Source of the DNA: Galeopsis tetrahit
Lineage: Eukaryota; Streptophyta; Magnoliopsida; Lamiales; Lamiaceae
Reading direction: 5' to 3'
Assembly: GCA_963675135.1 (NCBI GenBank)
Contig: OY776120.1
Coordinates: 14,226,001 to 14,290,000, forward strand
DNA length: 64,000 nucleotides
Each line of letters begins with the position of its first letter. Within the stretch, counting starts at the first letter, position 1. A program made the translations under genes and the position numbers. Shown here in pieces: positions 35,151 to 47,033 of this stretch. The notes beneath the pieces were generated by a model that saw only the letters and a list, made by a program, of their open reading frames with translations, was not told where the DNA came from and did not search any database.

Positions 35151-36079
35151 ATTAAACGATTTGTAATGAACACGAAAGTAGATTATGCAGGAGATCACTG
35201 TTAGCAAGTAGTAGAGGAGGTATGAAACGTGAGGCAAGACGTGTGCAAGTGTTGGGTTTTGTTTAAAACAGAATTTTGATCCAACGGTCAAGATCGAAGG
35301 ATTAGATCCAACGGTTAAGACCTTTGGCATTCAGTTACGGAACCGAGACAAAAATTGTTTTGATTTTGTAAAAATTGAGATCCACCTTTCCTATTGGTAG
35401 AAAGAGGAGTGTACTCATCTGACCTAACATATTCATATTTTGGCGCGAGATGAATGTGTACACCTTATTAACTAGGGGTGTATAAATCCAATTTCTAGGA
35501 TATTCAAATTTTAACACTATCAAATTATGTTAATACCCTTAATTTGTTTCGAGTAAACACTTAACACATAATCCATTTAAATCAAAGAAAAAACTTAGCT
35601 TGTCTGTTCGAGTCCATCCAGAACAGATGAGTAGATCTAATCTTCAAAAGGCGAGTAGACTTAATTTCACATGACGAGTAGTCTTATGAGTACTAGTCGA
35701 GTTCCCCCTTCGACTGTGCGTGTCTATTCTTAGCGTCGAACAACTTTTATGTACCTGTCTTATTTTGTACGACAGATATTCGAGTAGAATAATTCGAATG
35801 AATATTAATTTAAGTCAATGATCAAGGTGCAAGCAAGATGACTGTTACAAAACTAAAGAGTCAACATAAGGATCTTTAAGGAATCAAGGATTCCCCCTTA
35901 AATGTTTATTCCCTTAGTGTTACCCTCAGCTTTACCAGCTTCCAATCGGGTTGTTTGGTCAACTTGTCTGACCTTGTATACCTGTCTGTTGAGTGAGTAG
36001 ATGAGTGCTCCGCTCTTTTGTGGTAACTTGTCTATTTCTCCTTTCCTCTTAGGACTGTACCTGTCTGGTTAGTACATTG
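35151..36079 (-). other. Post-pol spacer of element A
   Basis: About 0.93 kb of non-coding sequence between pol and the third ORF, holding two AAGGGGGAA tracts (35702-35710, 35891-35899). No host gene. Confidence 0.6.
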
Positions 36080-39000
36080 TTATATACTAGTAGGATCAAG
36101 ATCAATCAGTCCTAGACTAATGCATAATTCACGAAATCGGGCCTCAGCTAATGGTTTTGTGAAAATATCAGCTCTTTGAAAATCAGTATGAATCTTTTCC
36201 ATGCGAATATCCTTCTTTTCTACATGATCACGTATGAAATGGTGTTTCACATCAACATGCTTACAACGTGTGTGCAGAACAGGATTTTGTGTAATGGCAA
36301 TAGCACTATTACTATCACAGAATATAGGAACATTTGATTCACAAATATTATAATCTCTAAGCTGTTGAATAAGCCATAATAATTGACTACAACAACTACC
36401 AGCAGCCATGTACTCGGCTTCAGTAGTAGAGGTAGCAACACTAGTCTGCTTTTTCGAAAACCATGAAATGAGTTTTGTGCCTAAGAATTGACAAGAACCA
36501 GATGTAGATTTCCTATCTATTCTACAGCCACCAAAATCAGAATCTGAGTAGCCACTTAGAGATAAATCATCATTTGAAGGATACCATATACCACGATTGA
36601 TAGTTCCTTTCAAATATTTCAATATCCTTTTAGTGGTTTCCATATGACTCTCTTTTGGATTAGTTTGAAAACGAGCACATACACCAACAGAAAACGCAAT
36701 ATCAGGTCTACTAGCAGTCAAGTACAGTAATGAACCAATTAGACCACGATAATATGTTTGATCAGCACACTTACCTTGTTCGTCTGGGTCCATTCTGTAT
36801 GTAGGTAGCATAGGTACGCCAGCAGACTTGCATGTCTTAATACCATACTTGTCTAGAAGATTTCTAGTATACTTTGCTTGATTTATGAAAATCCCTTCAG
36901 GGGTCTGTTTTACTTGAAGACCAAGAAAGTAATTCATTTCACCCATCATAGACATCTCAAATTTACTTTGCATGAGTGTTGAGAAACTTTCACTCAGTTC
37001 TTTGTTAGATGAACCAAAAATGATGTCATCTACGTAAATTTGGACGAGTAAAATGTCTTTCCCTTCTTGTCTTCTAAACAAGGTTCTGTCTACCTTGCTC
37101 TTAGTAAAACCATTTTCTAATAGAAATTGAGAAAGAGTATCATACCAGGCTCTTGGAGCTTGCTTTAATCCATATAAGGCCTTCTTTAATTTGTATACCT
37201 GATTACCTTTGACTTCGAAACCTGGGGGTTGTTCAACATACACTTCTTCCGCAAGAATACCGTTAAGAAATGCACTTTAAACATCCATTTGATATACAGT
37301 AAATTTCATGTAAGCGGCATATGCTAGGAACAATCGAATGGCTTCTAGTCTAGCAACAGGAGCATATGTTTCATCATAATCTATGCCTTCAGCTTGTGAA
37401 TAGCCTTGGGCGACTAGTCTAGCCTTATTACGAACAACTACATCATTCTCATCTTTCTTATTCTTGAAAATCCATCGAGTGCCAACTACATTATGATGTT
37501 TAGGTCTATCAACAAGTTCCCAGACGTCGTTTCGAACAAACTGATTCAACTCGTCTTGCATAGCGATGATCCAATTACTATCAGCCAATGCCTCACTAAT
37601 GGTTTTAGGCTCGATAGAAGAGAGGAAACAACACCAGCAAAACAGAGATGGACTAGGTTGTTCTTGCGACTCAAAGAGTTGTCGTCTAGTCTTCACACCA
37701 ACAGTAGAGTCACCAATGATATTTTCAATATTATGTGCAGATTTCCATGTATTTCTATTCTTAGCAATAGTACTATCATCTATATCATGTATAGCATCAT
37801 GCATGTCAACATCATTATCATCAGAAGATTTAATAGGAGTAGACGAGTCGACTAGTTTAGTTATGTCAACTGGTCTAGTTGAGTTACCTTGAGTACTTAC
37901 CTTCTTCTGGTCATCTGACTCGAGAGCTTTCATGAATGGATTGTATGCTTGAACGGATTCATATATCTCTGAATCTTTGTCAGATTCGATAGTTAACTCA
38001 GTAACTTTCTCACTGATCTTGTTGGCAGTCGTGTCCTGTTGAGATTCTTCGAAAACCACATGTGGTGTTTCTTCCACACAAAGGGTTGAGTAGTTGAATA
38101 CTCTAAATGCTTTGCTAGTCGAGGAGTATCCTAAGAATATCCCCTCGTCTGCTTTAGCATCAAATGCATTCAACTTGTTTTTCCCATTGTTATGGATGAA
38201 ACACTTACATCCAAATATATGAAAATATGAAACTCTGGGTTTTCTACCTTTCCATACCTCATAGGGTGTCTTACCTAGTGCTTTATTGATAGCACTTCTG
38301 TTTTGTGAGTGGCATGCAGTATTGATAGCTTCTGCCCAAAACTTCTGAGGCGTATTATACTCTGTCAGCATGGTCGTGCAGGCCTCCTTAAGAGTTCTGT
38401 TCCTTCGCTCTGCTACTCCATTTTGCTGTGGTGTCCTAGCTGCACTAGTAAGGTGCTGGATGCCACGCTTAGAACAAAATTCTTTAATATAGCAGTTAAT
38501 GAATTCAGTACCCTTGTCACTACGGATCTTGACAATTGACTGATTCTTCTCAACCTGTAACTTCTTCAACAGATCAGGCAAAAGTGTTTGTGTATCACTC
38601 TTCTTGTGTAAGAAGACTACCCAAGTGAACTTAGAATAGTCGTCTACCACAACAAGTGTGTACCTTCTGCCGTTCAAAGTTGGAGGAGTTATTGGGCCAT
38701 GTAAGTCCATATGTAGAAGTTCAAGAACTCTACTTGTTGAGAGGGATGGAATAGATTTAAAAGAACCCTTTACCTGTTTACCTTTTTGACAGGACGTGCA
38801 TACATGTGACTTATAGTAGACTTCATTGGGAATACCTTCCACAAGGTAGTCTCTGGCTATCTTATTAAGAACCTTAAAGTTGAGATGACAGAGGCGTCTA
38901 TGCCAGAGCCAGCCAAGTTCTTTAGGATTCTTAGTAAGTAGACAGGTGTCCCTCGGACAACTGTTCCAGTTCACTATGTACACACTTCCTTGTCTAATGC

Positions 39001-39361
39001 CGACCAGTAAGACTGTGTGTGTTTTCTTGTCAATGATTTCACATTTCTGACTCTTGAACTGCACCTTGTATCCACGATCACAAAATTGTGAAACAGAGAG
39101 TAAATTGTATTTCAAGCCTTAAACATAAGAAACATCTTGAATCTCTATGTCTCCATTACGAATGTAACCAAATCCTTTAGTAACAGCAATGGAGCTATCA
39201 CCAAATATCACTTTTGGTCCTTCTTGCTCATGGTAGCTTGATAAGAGAGTCTTGGTACCAGTCATGTGGTGCGAACAGCCACTGTCTATGTACCAAGTTT
39301 CTCCTGTTGAGCCACCCTTCTTGTATAGATCGAGTCGACCCTGCAATAGATGATATTTCAT
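36080..39361 (-). pseudogene. Copia pol of element A, two nonsense codons
   Basis: The frame opens at 39361 after TAA ATT and reads protease (YIDSGCSHHM), integrase (HRRLCHL, SDKGTEF), RT (intact QIYVDDIIFG) and RNase H (STTEAEYMA), stopping at 36080. Two point-type stops break it. One TAA at about 39116-39118, in VSYV*GLKYN, replaces the Glu codon seen in B. A second TAA at about 37274-37276, in QMDV*SAFLNG, replaces a Lys codon. No indel was seen. All catalytic motifs are otherwise kept. Confidence 0.92.
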
Positions 39362-39381
39362 AATTTAGGTACCCTCTTTGT

Positions 39382-41925
39382 TTATTGGGGTCCTTGGGGG
39401 TTAGTCGAGTTCAATGGAATCCAAATGTACATTGGAGTCCTGAACAAGTTTGACCTTCTAAGCTTACGACCATATTTGTTGCAAAATAAGACCTTGTTGT
39501 CCTTATCTGGCCTATCAGTTGAGTTCGGTTCTACTCTTTGGAGATAGCCTTTTGACTTAATCTCTACTTGAGCAGGCACTTGTCTATGATAGTAAGAGTA
39601 AGGTTTGTATGCATTAGGTCCATACGGTTTATAGACATGTTTAGGTCTTTCTTCTCCTTTGATATCATATGACAAAGGTGGAGGATATAGAACAGCTTGT
39701 GTACGATATTTTGAACCTTCCTGTCTAGGTCTAGACGAGTAGAGTTGAGACTGCCTTATGAAAGGAGGTCTAGACTCTTGTCGTCTAGTCTGTACTTGTC
39801 TAGTACTAGTCTCCTCGGGATACCAATCCTCGTATCTGACCTGATTTGGTCGTCCACGATTCCTAGTCCTTTGTTGACTTGTTTTAAACGAAACAGGCTT
39901 GTTGTTAACTTTCTTTTTACCTCCTTTGGTAATTGGAATGTTAACTCGAGCTTGTTTTGGTACAGTACCTTTTGATGGAGTGTCAATATCGTATATCATT
40001 GGTTCTTTTCCTTTATCATTAGTCAAAGAACTTGAGATAAAAATAATAGGGTTCTTAGGAACTTGAGTAGACGAGCTGGGTGTCTCAGCACCTATGCCTG
40101 TCTTGTCAGCAGGAGCCCTATACCTATCTGACAATTCAAGGTTAACCTTAGATGAGTTAACCAGGTCAGTAAGTTTAAGGTCTAAAGTGACAACCTCGGT
40201 TTCTAAGAACTTATTACGTTCTTCAAGCTTTTTGAACTTACTTTGTAAAACATTGAATTCATGTTTCTCAGTAGTATGTGTCTTAAGTAGGTCTTGATAC
40301 AATTTGTCTGTTAATGCACACTTGTCTTTGAGTTGACTTAACTCTTCTTGCAAGCGTTCATTTAGGACTGTTATATTTGGATCTACTTTAGACTGGGCTT
40401 CCTTAAGATCAATGATTTCTTGTCTTAAGATGATGTTTTCGTCACTGACTTCAATGAATGCCTTGTTGGCAAGTAGGAGGTCGTCTTCAACTGCACTAGT
40501 AGAGTGCTGAAGACTGCTCCCTACTTGGCTACTGGCAGTATCACTTTCATCAGTTTCTGATTCATCACAAGATTGGAAGGATGTAGCAGATGATACCTCT
40601 TGGTCGATTTTAGCCATGAAGCTTAGACCATCGTCTACTATGAAAGCTTCATCGTGATCTGGTTCAGACGGGTAGCTAGATGAGGATGATGGCAACTCGT
40701 CTGAGTCAGAGTCAGAGTCATTATTGGCCATCATTGCCTTCTTACCACGGTTGTATCTTCTTTCCCTTCGTGCTTTGCGTTCTTCTCGATCATCGGTACT
40801 CAGGTCTGGACATTCATATATGTAGTGACCTGGCTTCTCACAGTTATAACACAAGATATCATTAGTAGCCTTTTTAATAGGAGAGTTGTTCCTTCGTTTA
40901 TCATGTCTATCAGAACGAGTAATCTTCCTACCATCAGACTCTCTATCTTGTCTGTTACCTTTCGAGACTTCGTCTCTCCTTTCGGACGAGTTTCGGTCTC
41001 GTCTGGTCTCAGACGAGTTCTTAGAAGCAGGCCCTCTATGCTCTCTATAGAACTTCTTATATCTTCCGAAACGTTTATTCAGCCTATCAAACTTTCTAAC
41101 CATGAGGCTTACCTGATCCTTTAGACTAAGATCAGTATCTAACTCGTCTTTCACAGAAGCAGGCCTCGTCTTAGTCTTAGACCTGTCTACCTTAGACGAA
41201 CTAGCCTTAAAAGCAACGTTCTTGGACACAGCATGTTCTCTGTCACTGCTTACTATGGGTTCGTCTTCGTCTAGATCAAACTCATGGGCCTTTAGAGTTT
41301 GAAACATAGTTTCTGCTGTCCATACGTCTATATCTTGGGTATTCTTAACAAGAATTTTTACCATTTTCCATCGACTATCAAGGCTTTTGAGAATCCTAAG
41401 ATTGATTTCACGTGGAGTATAAGATTTACCAAGGACTTCCAAGTCATTCATGATTTTAGTAAAACGAGTATCCAACTGGTCTATTGTTTCACCAGCTTTC
41501 ATATGAAATGATTCGAATCTTTGGACTGCAGTGGAGAGCTTGCTTTCTTTGATTAGGGATGTCCCTTCACAAATGATAGCTAAGCGATCCCACATTTCTT
41601 TGGCAGTTTTAAATTTTAACACTTTTCCCAGATACTCATTAGGAAGAGTGTGTAAGATGTAATTCTTGGCCAAGCTATCCAAATTATTCTGTCTCATTTC
41701 TTCTGAGGTTAGTTCTGACCTTGGTTTCTTGACGAGTGTACCCACGGGTTGATTTGTGTCCAGGGCAGCAGTATTGGGGATCATGGTCACAATTGGACCT
41801 TCAGTGACGACGGAGATCATTAAGTCGTGAGTAGAACTGAAGATGGCTTCCATCCTTAGCTTCCAATAGTCATAGTCTTGAACCTGGAACTTAGGTAACT
41901 TGTTAGCGCTGATCTCAAGTGACAT
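39382..41925 (-). CDS. Copia gag of element A (847 aa)
   Basis: Open gag with the same layout as B's. The entry motif FQVQDYDYWKLRM is near residue 13, the zinc knuckle CYNCEKPGHYIYEC at about 359-372. An acidic serine block, coiled coil and basic C-terminus follow, with end NPQGPQ. A few scattered substitutions relative to B. The gag stop lies about 19 nt before the pol ATG. No lesion found. Confidence 0.93.
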   Translation of the reverse strand: MSLEISANKLPKFQVQDYDYWKLRMEAIFSSTHDLMISVVTEGPIVTMIPNTAALDTNQPVGTLVKKPRSELTSEEMRQNNLDSLAKNYILHTLPNEYLGKVLKFKTAKEMWDRLAIICEGTSLIKESKLSTAVQRFESFHMKAGETIDQLDTRFTKIMNDLEVLGKSYTPREINLRILKSLDSRWKMVKILVKNTQDIDVWTAETMFQTLKAHEFDLDEDEPIVSSDREHAVSKNVAFKASSSKVDRSKTKTRPASVKDELDTDLSLKDQVSLMVRKFDRLNKRFGRYKKFYREHRGPASKNSSETRRDRNSSERRDEVSKGNRQDRESDGRKITRSDRHDKRRNNSPIKKATNDILCYNCEKPGHYIYECPDLSTDDREERKARRERRYNRGKKAMMANNDSDSDSDELPSSSSSYPSEPDHDEAFIVDDGLSFMAKIDQEVSSATSFQSCDESETDESDTASSQVGSSLQHSTSAVEDDLLLANKAFIEVSDENIILRQEIIDLKEAQSKVDPNITVLNERLQEELSQLKDKCALTDKLYQDLLKTHTTEKHEFNVLQSKFKKLEERNKFLETEVVTLDLKLTDLVNSSKVNLELSDRYRAPADKTGIGAETPSSSTQVPKNPIIFISSSLTNDKGKEPMIYDIDTPSKGTVPKQARVNIPITKGGKKKVNNKPVSFKTSQQRTRNRGRPNQVRYEDWYPEETSTRQVQTRRQESRPPFIRQSQLYSSRPRQEGSKYRTQAVLYPPPLSYDIKGEERPKHVYKPYGPNAYKPYSYYHRQVPAQVEIKSKGYLQRVEPNSTDRPDKDNKVLFCNKYGRKLRRSNLFRTPMYIWIPLNSTNPQGPQ

Positions 41926-42098
41926 GATTTCAAGAAATAAGTGCTAAGTAGAGTTATGATCAAGAATAACAGATAAGTCAAGAACGGGGAGCACGAAACA
42001 GATATAACAAGAATATTTGATCAAGAACACGTATAAAAGAGCAATCAAGATTTCACCCTAAATCTTGTGTTGGTTATCAAGAAACAGCAGTTCGAAAA

Positions 42099-42115
42099 CT
42101 ACTGCTCTGATACCA
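42099..42115 (-). other. Primer binding site of element A
   Basis: The minus strand reads TGGTATCAGAGCAGTAG (initiator Met), two bases from the 5' LTR. Confidence 0.92.
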
Positions 42116-42117
42116 CT

Positions 42118-43319
42118 TGTAGGTCCCTAAGTTCGTCAACTTAATTCGAGAACTCTGTTTTATGTATACTCAGCTTGTCTAGTTCAGTTATGTAGTTCAA
42201 TTAACTAACCAATTAATCAATTAAACAACAAACAAAACAGTAAGTAAATCAAACACGAGATTTATAGTGGTTCGACAACTTGTCTACATCCACTCTCACA
42301 AACCCAGTTGTGATGTTTCCACTAAACTCTTCCAATCGAGTACAAGTGTATGTTCCTGTCTTTAAAGTCCCAAGAAGAAGACTTAGATCTTCAACAGACT
42401 ATACCTCCAGATATGTCTACGATCTAACTAGAAATTTTACAAGTATCTAGCACCTTGAAAAATTAACAAAACAAAAACTAAAAACTTCTCTGATCTTCAG
42501 TAGTAGCCTTCTTGATTCTTCACTTGTCTTCTGGCTTCTATCTGAACTTCAATCAACTCTGAGAGTAAAATTCGAATATATCTTTACTTTGAGTATGTAG
42601 ATTTTCAGTGTATCAGTAGTCTTTAAATGATCACCACCATGAAGTATTTATAAACTTCTGAAATCAAGAACTAATCAGTGGTAACCATCTTTTCTTGATA
42701 ACTACCTTCAACTGAATCTTCTTATCCATACACGCGTTTCTTGTTACGAATTAGTTATTCCATAACTAACTTCTCCATCCTTATCTTTCACGCGTATTTG
42801 TAACTAACTTCATGTTAACTTGTCTTGTGTAGTCTAGTAGATGCACTTATCTTGTAGTCCACCTGTCTTGAGTAGTAGACTGGTCTTCTCTTCTAGTGCA
42901 GTAGACTTCTAATAGAACTAATCTAGTCCTATCATCTAACCTAACAAGACTATTACATTACATTAAGCTTTTATAATACAAGCTTAGTCAACTTATAAAT
43001 CTATACAACAAATCTATCTATTACATAGAAATATCATGAGCTCTATACAACAATTATAGCTCAGTAACAAATTAATCAATGTAAACATATACGAACAGAT
43101 ATGAAGTACTTATACATCGTACTTATCTTTTAAATATAAACAATACTTTTTTCTTTTCATGTGAACTTATGTGAACTCTACTGGTCTTGTGCAAGATGAC
43201 TTAACTCAACTAGACTAGATCAGTCAGTACTTAGAAAATATTCATACTACTTTTGGCTTTATCAAAACTTCATCTTTCATTCATCATTTAGGACTTGTTC
43301 TAGGATTCATATCCCAACA
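42118..43319 (-). repeat. 5' LTR of element A, with 129-bp deletion (1202 bp)
   Basis: Starts TGTAGGTCCCTAAGTT and then jumps to TCAACTTAATTCGAG. The 3' LTR has about 129 extra bases at this point. Hairpin at 42267-42293. The rest matches the 3' LTR almost perfectly. Confidence 0.93.
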
Positions 43320-44419
43320 CGGAGGGAGTATTAAAGTAGAATAAGTACTTGAAAGTTAACTAACATATTTTTTGTGGAGCAAAAGACGGAAGGAGTAGTA
43401 ATTATTTACAATTATTTTTCCTTAAAAAGTGATTCACGTGTTATGCAACACTAAAATAAACTACCGCAAGTGTACGGCGTCTATCGTAGCGTGATAAGCA
43501 CGAGGTCGATCCCACAAGGAGGTTTAGCGTAAAAGTGTAGTTTGTTAACGTAGTTCTATTTAGACGCGATCGATAGATTGAAAGTGGTGAATTACCCTAA
43601 ATTATCTACCGAATTGTCACTAGTAAACAATTAAAAGAGTAATTATAAAATCGATCGAATACCATGCAAATCAAGGAACGAAGGTAAAATGAATGAAAAC
43701 TCAAAGAGAGAAAGTGGGTTCCAAGGCAATTGTAACACCTAGATATCCGTTTATGAATGTTAACTCATTTAAATGGCCATTAAGGTTATGTCATATAGGG
43801 TGATCACACAAGAAGAATTAATCGATCTCTCGATACAACTAATCTAAAAGCGCATGCAACATAGGCTCATATCTCTACATCACAAACGTTACACCGCCTA
43901 AAATAGCTCCTAAGATATATTCAATTCCCTCTCCGATAATTAATCCTCTCTCGAGATCATAATAATACCGGGTTGCATGCTTGCATACGATTAAATGGAA
44001 TAAATCTTTCAATATTATCCCAATTAACAATGAATTAAGCAAATCATCATGGCCAATAACAACATGCCTTACAATGGATAATTAAGCATACAAATAAGAG
44101 ACAAACACCAATTAAAGCAAGAAATTAATCATAAACTTCAATCCAAGTATTTACAATGCCTTAGAACCACAAATGTTTAGCCAACAACTAGCATAATGAA
44201 ATTACAAAATCCAAATGAAATACTAAATAAAAAGAAAGAGAATAAGGAAGCTTAGTCTAGAATGTGGTAGGAAATTGAAATTTGCAAGCTATTGCATCCT
44301 TTCTTCCTTGAATTGATGGAGAATTGAGAGAGATATGGTCAAATCACCTTGGAGTATGTGTAACTATGTGTGGGAATTGAGGAATTGGGGGTGAATGGCT
44401 TGTAATTCAAGAAATGGGG

Positions 44420-44428
44420 CTTATATAG
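44420..44428 (-). promoter_or_regulatory. TATA box of element E LTR
   Basis: The minus strand reads CTATATAAG in a GC-richer flank; the same motif is at 52535-52543 in the other LTR. The CGGCCG cluster begins about 105 bp upstream on the minus strand. Confidence 0.7.
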
Positions 44429-44534
44429 TGTTGGGGTAGGGTTTGAATGCCAAAATTGCAAGTTGGTCCCTCAAAAATGGCCAAAATGGGGAAAAGGCAC
44501 CGAAAATAGGGGTAGCACAGTCGTGCACGGAGCA

Positions 44535-45012
44535 CGGCCGTGCAAAATGAACATAGGCTTGGACAGGTGCTCGGCCGAGCTGGGAGCTCGGCCGTGCTCG
44601 GCATAGGGGAAAATGGAGGGTGCTCGGCCGAGAGTGGTGCTCGGCCGAGGTGCGCGAACAAAGGATCGAGGGGTGCTCGGCCGAGATTGGTGCTCGACCG
44701 AGGCGCTGGGGAGCAGGGCATGGGATAGCTCGGCCGTGCTGCGTGGATGAAGTTGGGACGGATGCTCGGCCGAGCTGGGAGCTCGGTCGTGCCCTTGCTG
44801 TTACCTAAAAAACATGTTTCGAAGGTGGCCTGTCCGAGAGTAATGCACAGTCGTGCGCTTGGATTGAGGGGTGCGGACAGCTCGGCCGTGGCCCTTGCTC
44901 GGCCGTGGCCTTGAGGTGCTCGAGCTCCGCCGAGAAGGGTGCTCGGCCGTGCCCTCTCTCGACCCAAAAAACCTGTTTCGAGCACGGCCAGCTCGAGCAT
45001 GGTGCTCGGCCG
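44535..45012 (-). promoter_or_regulatory. CGGCCG palindrome cluster in U3 of element E (3' LTR)
   Basis: Twelve exact CGGCCG hexamers were counted in about 480 bp, mostly as CTCGGCCGAG or CTCGGCCGTG, plus several one-base variants. The surrounding sequence is AT-rich. Position upstream of the TATA box suggests a promoter/enhancer array; this is inference. Confidence 0.6.
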
Positions 45013-45323
45013 TGCTCGCTCAGTCGACTCCGGCTCCTTTCTCGTTTCGTGCATAACTTTCGCCTCGGGTGTCCGATTGACTCGATTCTTTTGGCTATTC
45101 CACTCCGTTTTTCGAGACGAATCCAAACGTGCACTCCTCTTCCTGATCCAGCAAAGTATGGTTGGTGTTTTGCTCCAAATTCCATCGTATTTCCTACAAA
45201 ATCGACAAAACATAACCTTTCTCTCATTTCGGCTTAAACAATCATATTCAATGCATAATACAAAATCCACATCAAAACACGCTTCACATGTGCCTCTAAA
45301 ACGTGTAAATTCCACCCGAATCA

Positions 45324-47033
45324 AACCCCCCCGAACTTAAAATGTTGTTTGTCCTTAAACAACTAAGAACTTAGAGCAATGAGGGTGGAATGATCACAAT
45401 GGAATATTCAATGCAAATCACACATGCAAAGTAAGAAAGTAGTGATATCTCTTTCTCAACGTGCATTTCTCAATGAAGATCATAGGCTCATTATTTCAAA
45501 TCACATTCATGAATCAAAGAATGCACAAACACACAACACATTGTGAATGGGAAACATAACCCAAATGCTCAAGTCCTCTACTCACATGACAAAGTGTTTC
45601 TCTCAAACACACAAACAAATTGAGGACATTAATGCACTCATCAACCAAGTTATGCTATGCAATCACTATATGCTTACCCAACTTCTACTTTTCACAACAC
45701 TCAAATGCTCAACAATATGATCAATAGGACTTTATCAAGGATGTAACATTGGCTCTTTGGACAAGGTAAGATGAATTTGGGAATTTGTGACTCTTCTAGT
45801 GGAGGACAAAGCTTGTTATTTCACAATTTGTGCTTTCACTTTCAAAGCTTACAAACTCCATCCTCACTTTTCTTTTTCCTTTCTTTTTTAAACATTCATC
45901 ACCTCATTTTTTTTTTTGAACCATTTTTTTCTTTTCAAGCTTTTGGGGCTCTTTGTCCCTCTTTTCTTTTTCCCATGATTTTCTTTTCATCTTTTTCTTT
46001 TCTTTCAACTTTTCCAATTTCTCCTTTCACCAAAGACATTCAAGCATATGTTTCTCCACTTTGTCTTTTTATCCCCCACTAGATGTAGGCATCAAAGGCT
46101 CAAAATGGCTAAGTGATTAACATTGTAGTTTGCCAAGAAAATGAGGAATTAAGCTCAAGGGGCTAACTACGGAAGATTACTTCGATTTTAGGAAATTTTA
46201 GCTAAGTGACTCTTTTAGAACAAGATGGACTATATCACATCACAAAGTTTCACACAATCATGCTTTCAAACAAAAACTTAGACAAGTTCTAAGATCACTA
46301 GCAATAACTTAGTCCACTCTCAAATGAACTAAACCGGATTACATGTTCGATTTAAGGCTCAATTCTCACCGATTTATTCAATATGACTCTCACATTCATC
46401 AAATGTTCCCAAACAACAATACATCATGCAACCATGCTATCAAATATCACAAATATGAACACAACATGATACTATTCTCCAACACCAATCATGCATACAT
46501 TCAAAGCAAATAGACATCACCACAACTACTCAACCATGGATTCCAATGATTATTCATGCTCACATTTCACCAAAGATCCACTACCCAACATATGATCAAA
46601 ACCAACTTAAACAACAATAAGCATATGAAAGCGAAGTATGCGCCGGTGCAAAATGTAACACAAGTAGAATAACGAACCGGTGCAAGGGTAACAACTAGTA
46701 GAAAAATAAAAGAAAAATAACTCCCCCAAACTTAGAATTTCACTATGTATAAATTCTAAGTTTGGGGCTACAAGTTGTTACCTCCCTCCTTGCACATCCA
46801 ATGCTCTTCAAAGATCATCATTGCAACACTTGCTTCCCCACTCCAAAGTTGGTTTTGCTTTCTTCTTCATTCTTCAAGCTATGATATCCAAAATGATTCT
46901 CATCCATACCTACAAAATAAACCAAGCTATCAAAACTACTAAAGCAATAAAAACATGAAAGCAATAAAACCTTGGGTTGCCTCCCAAGAAGCGCTATTTT
47001 TAACGTCCTATGCCTGATGATTGCTCTCTACTT
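45324..47033 (-). other. Post-pol region of element E with polypurine tract
   Basis: About 1.7 kb with no convincing ORF on the element strand. The polypurine tract (GTTCGGGGGGG on the minus strand, 45326-45336) abuts the 3' LTR. A T/C-rich stretch lies at 45860-46080. Athila elements often keep an env-like ORF here; none is visible. Confidence 0.65.

Larger units (their letters stand above)
18923..43319 (-). mobile_element. Sirevirus-like Copia element A, carrying nested element B
   Basis: Complete element with 5-bp duplication CGGAG at 18918-18922 and 43320-43324. Order on the minus strand: 5' LTR (42118-43319), PBS, gag (847 aa), pol (two nonsense codons), spacer, third ORF, PPT, 3' LTR (18923-20252). 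Element B (22426-33722) splits the third ORF. Without B and its extra duplication the element is about 13.1 kb. The LTRs look nearly identical outside a 129-bp deletion in the 5' copy (one substitution near 19614/42680 and a 1-bp indel seen), so insertion is recent. Confidence 0.95.
43430..45323 (-). repeat. 3' LTR of element E (1894 bp)
   Basis: Plus-strand start TGATTCACGTG, end CCCGAATCA. It contains a minus-strand TATA box (44420-44428) and, upstream of it, the CGGCCG cluster. Long ORFs across this cluster on both strands follow from the repeated GC-rich words and are not genes. Confidence 0.95.

Noticed and set aside
44407..45340. Several overlapping ORFs on both strands (up to 305 codons) rich in Ala, Arg and Pro, also at 52412-53418
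   Set aside because: They run through the GC-rich CGGCCG array and U3 of the gypsy LTRs, appear in both LTRs, exist in several frames at once and match no known domain.
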